DNA of 64,000 nt from Epiperipatus broadwayi (lineage: Eukaryota > Onychophora > Udeonychophora > Euonychophora > Peripatidae). Location of the stretch: NCBI GenBank assembly GCA_028023455.1, contig JAQFVV010006245.1:6073276-6137275 (forward strand). Reading direction: 5' to 3'. A program made the position numbers and the translations under genes. Within the stretch, counting starts at the first letter, position 1, and each line of letters starts with the position of its first letter. Below are positions 49,101-55,100 of this stretch, piece by piece. The notes below the pieces were generated by a model. It ran no database searches and had not been told where the DNA came from. It saw only the letters and a program-made list of their open reading frames with translations.

Positions 49101-52100
49101 ATGAAACAGACTCTACAAAAAATATTAAATCTTTAAATTACATTAAAGATACAAAAAGAAGATAAATATATTATATTAAACACAAGTTAAATAACTGTGT
49201 ATTAATACTTACAAAACTTCAATAAATTCAGTCAACAATTGGCCAGTTAAAAATGAATGAAAAATTATATAATATATATAAAGTTGTATAATATATGTAT
49301 TATTTATTCTGTATATTATTGTTATATAGTCAATTTTTTGAAGTTAATTATTGTTCAATTAAAAATGAATGGAAAATTATCTGATAATATATAGTTGTAT
49401 AATATATGTATTATTTATTATGCATATTGTGGTTATATAGTGATTTTTTTTGAAATTATATTGGATCACCATATGAAGATTTTATTGTTTTATTTTATTA
49501 TTTTACTTCCATTATAGAACACTAAATGGTATTCTATATGCAATAATTGTTTAACATTAAATTAAATGATTAAAACGTGAAAAAGGCAGAAAACCATGTG
49601 CTGAAAAAGGCTTTTTATGTATAATTATTATTAATATATATTTATATAGCTGTTGTATATTTTTATTATTTATCATAATTTATACACAAGAACAGTTGTG
49701 ATGATTATGTATTATAATATATATGGAAATAAAAAAGTTTTAAAATAAACTTTATATTTAAAAACATTGTTCTATCCACTAGCCTGACTGTGCCAATGTT
49801 ATATCCGCAAGTATGACTGTTCGGTCAGCAAATAATTATGTTCAATTCCCACAATGTTCTCTTGCAATGAATGCTCTGCTGCGGATACTCTCCAAACGAA
49901 TGGTCTGCATTGAATGCTCTGCAATGCATGCTCTGCAATGGATGCTCTCCAAACGAATGGTCTGCAACGAATGCTCTGCCACGGATGCTCTCCAATGAAT
50001 GGTCTGCAAAGAATGCTCTCCAATGAATGGTCTGCAAACGGATGCTCTCCAACGAATGGTCTGCAATGAGTCTATTTCTACAGTTCGCTAAAATTCAATT
50101 CCCACGATGTTCTTTCAGGCTGGCTGCTACAAAATGGTTCACAATGGGCATATCTTAGCCCCAGTCCAGTTTAGCTGTACACGAACTCTTCGTAGTAAGC
50201 ACTGCGACTGACGTCAGATATCTCCTACTGGAATTGAACAGTAACTCTACTGTAGATGCATTCAATACTGTCCACTACTCCAATACTGCGTGACTGCTCT
50301 CTACTACTCTCTATATTACACTGCGTAGTTGTTACCCAGTCTTCTTATCGCTTTCTGATAACTGCAACAATCAATCAATACACCGTCCAATAAGGTAATG
50401 TCTCTTATCCAGAAATATTTGAAATAAGCAAATATTTCTTGAAATTGTCGATCGCCATTACGTCAATGCTCTAATTAAATTCCACAGTTATCAGCGCGCG
50501 ATCTAAAAACAACCTCTCGAATACATTCTAGTTTTTCTGGAGTGCACAAACATGTCTGCCATTTTTACAAAACACTACACCTCCCTCCACTCCAGAAAAA
50601 CCCTTGTTGCTATTCCTTGGTGTTTTGTTGTTGTTTTTCTATTCCTACTTTCCTGTTATTTCACTCAGAAAGTTTGATTTAACTGCTACTGAAACTTTTT
50701 CGCCAGTTACGTTCAATGGTGACGGTGCAAGTGTGGTGGGACTCAGCTTCCGGTGTTGACTGGGCAAGTGTTTTATTTCCAAACTTTCACTTCCAATATT
50801 AACATTACTAACAGGGATTTTCATTTTCACCCGATTTCCCCGTTTATAGCTAAACTTGTTGTTCAAAACTTATTCGCTACTCACAGGTTCCAAATGCGAC
50901 TGCGCCAATGTTCTATCCACCAGTCTGACTGTGCCAATGTTATATTCGCATGTATGACTGTGCGGTCAGCAAATAACTATGTTCTATTCCCACGATGTTC
51001 TCTTGCAACAAATGCTCTGCTGCGGATGCTCTCCAAACGAATGGTCTGCAACGAATGCTTTGAATACACTCTGTATTCTCTGCAATGGATGCTCTCCAAC
51101 GAATGCTCTGCCACGGATGCTCTCCAACGAATGGTCTGCACCGAATGCTCTGCAACGCATGCTCTGCAACGGATGCTCTCCAAACGAATGCTCTGCCATG
51201 GATGCTCTCCAATGAATGGTCTGCAACGAATGCTCTCCAACGAATCGTCTGCAAACGGATGCTCTTCAACGAATGGTCTGCAACAAGTCTATTTCTACAG
51301 TTCGCTAAAATTCAATTCCCACGATGATCTTTCAGGCTGGCTGCTACAAAACGGTTCACAATGGGCATACCTTAGCCCCAGTCCAGTTTAGCTGTACACA
51401 AACTCTTCGTAGTAAGCACTGCGACTGACGTCAGATATCTCCTACTGGAATTGAACAGTAACTCTACTGTAGATTCACCCAATACTGTCCGCTACTCCAA
51501 TACTGCTCTCTACCACTCTCTATTACACTGCGTAGTTGTTACCCAGTCCTCTTACCGCTTTCTGATAACTACAACAATCAATCAATACACCGTCCAATAA
51601 GGTAACATCTCTTATCCAGAAATATTTGCAATCAGCAAATATTTCTTGAAATTGTCGATCGCCATTACGTCAATGCCCTAATTAAATTCTACAGTTATCA
51701 GCGCGCAATCTAAAAACAACCTCTCGAATATATTCTAGTTTTTCTGGAGTGCACAAACATGTCTGCCATTTTTACAAAACACTACAAACATAATATTAAA
51801 TATTCTACTTTTCTTTTAGTAACTTTTCTGCATTAACTATATTAGTACAAATATAAACAAATATTAGCAAATATGCTTTTCTATACACTTAAGACAATGC
51901 AAACATATTTTATTACATTCAAATTTCCAAAATAGCTGATAGTTTTTACTAGTTAATAGTTTTTTTAACTACAATAGTAGAAAGAGCTCTGAAGATTATT
52001 GTACAGTCAAAACTGTCAGCTAGTTTGGAAATTAGAATACGATAAAACATTGTATTTGCATTGTGTTAAGAGCACAGAAGAATTTATTTGCTATTGATTG

Positions 52101-55100
52101 TTAATATCAGCAAAATATAAAATTGTCAAAATTTATTTAACAGGGGAAAAAAATTCTACATTTATTGCTTTAAAATGATTACAAAATTTATATATATATT
52201 AAAAAAGGTTGGTGAGATTTTAAAGGTCAATTAAAATTTATCTAATTAATTTTAAAATTTATATATCAAAACTACACTACAGAATTCATTACTATAATTA
52301 ATTATATTATAGAACATTAACAATGAAATTAAAATCCAGCTGCTATTGTGGCTTTTAATAAGAGGATTACTACATTTATAAATCACTTAATGCATTTTTA
52401 TTATTCTATGATCTTGATACATTTTTGATCTTGTGAATGCTTATTGCACACTCTAAAATTATTATACCATGAAGTTCCAAATTTGGGTTGAATAAGCAAT
52501 GAAATGTAAGATAGGAGGATGTTAGACATTGGTTTTATTTAATGAATATTTCGATTGTTTAATGAGTGTTGTTTGATAGTTAATGGTATTAGCATTTCAC
52601 AAGATAGGAGATTTACATTAGAAAATTTATTAATGATATGACTGTGCTTATAAATTTTGAGGACGAGTTTAACAAAATGTTATATATGTGGTAGAACATT
52701 TTAAAAAGTTTGGAATGGAACTTACTGCAAATAAAACAAGGCAATAAAAATAAATGATGAAGATAAAATTAAGAATAAATAAGCAACGGATTCGAAGAAT
52801 AGTGCTAGTTAATATTTTTAAGTACTTTAAAAAATTATTAACTGATAATAAAATTAAAGAATAAATTGCAATAGTAAATAGACTTTTAATAAAGATAAAA
52901 AAATATTCTATGATTCATTAAAATTATATTTAAAACAACTTAAAAATCAATGGATGCAAGAAAGCTTTTGCATAAAATCCCTATCTAGTGTCTATTAAAA
53001 TCTTTTTGCATTTATTGATTACTAAGGCTTGCACTGGGTGGCACTACTTTATGGAGAAAATTTGCTATTGTTTTAACTGCTTATATAAGCCTAGGAAATG
53101 GTAATCATGTGATGTTTTAATGGTTTTATAAAATTACATTTAAGAAAGACTTTATATAGAATGACAACATAGACAAGAGAAAAAATGAAAAGACTCAACT
53201 TCAAAAATATAGCTTTGGAGAAAACTGGAGAAGTAAGATTAGCAATAAAAAAAAAAAAAATGAAAAAATATATTTTTTGAGCAAATTATGAATAAAAATT
53301 GAATTACACATGTAATTAGAGAAAACAAAATTATAAAAGATATGCTGAAAAAATCGTAAAATGTATAAGGAAAAAAAATAAAAAAAAATATCTGATTTTA
53401 AAAAAAAGAAATAGATATAATGTTTTAGAGAGTATCGAAAAAAAGACAAAGGCTTAAAAATGATCTAGTCTGATATAAGTTTGACTATCTTCAAGCATTA
53501 TTATGAAACTATAAATTATGTATTGAAGATGAGTGAAAAGAAGCAAAAAAAGTAAAAAAAAACAACAAAAAACAGTACAATGGAAAAAAATTAAGATTAA
53601 AATGAACTATGATTAAACATGGAAAGATTATTTATTGGATTGTATTTACTGATATTATGGTATGCGAATGATCTTAATAAAATAATGACAAAAAAATTAA
53701 CTATTTATCACCAATTTTATAACTTTATTAGTAAACAATCATATATGCAATAAAAAATTTTGATATTGGAAATAAGATCAATTAACTTTTCAATCTTGAA
53801 AGCCCTAGACAATTACTTTAATGCATTTAGAAAGAAATTAAATTTGGCCATGAGAAACAAAAAAGAATAAAGATGAGAAATAAAATTTCTATTTGACAAA
53901 AGGGTAATTGTCAGTTATTAACAAATCTCTTTATTTTAATAAAAAAAGAAATGAAAAAAAGAGAGAAGATATTCACTTATATAACCTAATCCAAGTAATA
54001 TATATTAAGGCTATAACCTTAAGATTATGCACCTAAAATGCAAGAGTAGGGATCTCTACAAATCTAAACACAAGATTAATGACTTTAAAAGAGCGGCTAC
54101 TCTTATCTTCGACCTAATTTCTAAATATATAGATGAATCTAGAGCATTTTGATTTGAGAGCGTGAAGCTATTAACTACTTCACTAATTAAGTCCACAATT
54201 TCTATACAAACTACTATATGCAAAATCTTTCGATTTACGAGTCATTATGAAGTTCTTATAATTAGAAATCTTTTAAAATAATTTAAAGTTATAATTAATA
54301 ATTTGTAAAGTGCATACTCATTACATAAGTAATATATATTAAGGCTATATATTAAGGTTATAGCCTCAATATAGATTACTTATGTAATGAGTATGTGCTT
54401 TACGAATAATAATAATATATATATTAAGGTTATAGCCTTAATATATATTACTTATGTAGTGAGTATGCGCTTTACAAATTATTAATTATAACCTAATCTA
54501 ACTATAATACAATACTAAATTGTAAAAAAATGCTGCTCTGAGTTAAAAAAGAGAGAAAAAATTAGAAAAAAAAATTATAGAAATAAACAGAAAATTTATT
54601 GCCTGTTGTACCACTGGTAATCACAGATTACAAATGTTAATTAAATATATTTATTTGGGTTTATGTTAGATCCAGACTAATGGATGTAAAAGCTGAAGTT
54701 CTCAAAAATAGATTTATTGTTTGGAGACCAAAAATAATTAATGATCTTTCCTGAGACTGCTCAGATGCTAAAAGAATTGCATAGTTGTCAAGAAAAAATC
54801 AGGAAAATAAAAATACTGACTAGATTTAATGTCTGATACTGACATAGTATCTAAGAACCAGTAATGAGGCACTGAAAATAAACTAAAACGTAATAGCAAA
54901 GGAAAAAAAACTAATCACAGGTCTGAAAAGTGTGATGAAATACTCAAAAATTAATCTAATAAAATGTTAAAATCAAGTTCTAAGTTCGATAGAGAAAACA
55001 AGGCACAGACCAATTATGATGGAACTAAAAATATTTCACTGCAGTTATGAGCTCACAGGATCAGATGATGAACTAAGTAAAGCAACAATTCCTAGAAGTA

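Larger units (their letters stand above)
49768..51786 (-). mobile_element. Miniature LTR retrotransposon (TRIM-like, gypsy-type) with complete structure
   Basis: A 2,019-bp element on the minus strand. The 5' LTR is 51786-50909, the 3' LTR 50579-49768, both 5'-TGTAGTGTTTTG ... GTGGATAGAACA-3'. The internal region is only 329 bp. A primer-binding site for tRNA-Ser (TGGCGCAGTCG, 50907-50897) lies one base inside the 5' LTR, and a polypurine tract GGAGTGGAGGGAGG (50593-50580) directly precedes the 3' LTR. Flanked by AACAT target duplications. It must rely on proteins of a full-length relative. The LTRs differ mainly in copy number of an internal minisatellite (812 vs 878 bp). It sits in intron 1 of ISCA1 in the sense direction. 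Confidence 0.92.

Noticed and set aside
49866-51284. CRISPR-like regular repeats
   Set aside because: Units are contiguous and degenerate without spacers, lie inside LTRs, and the genome is animal.
49799-51391. Seven or more overlapping ORFs of 61-212 codons on both strands at 49.8-51.4 kb
   Set aside because: They are frames through the LTR minisatellite (repeating MECSAT/ESIRCRPF-like peptides), not genes.
53201-53449. Phe-rich minus-strand ORF
   Set aside because: Translation of A-rich low-complexity DNA.
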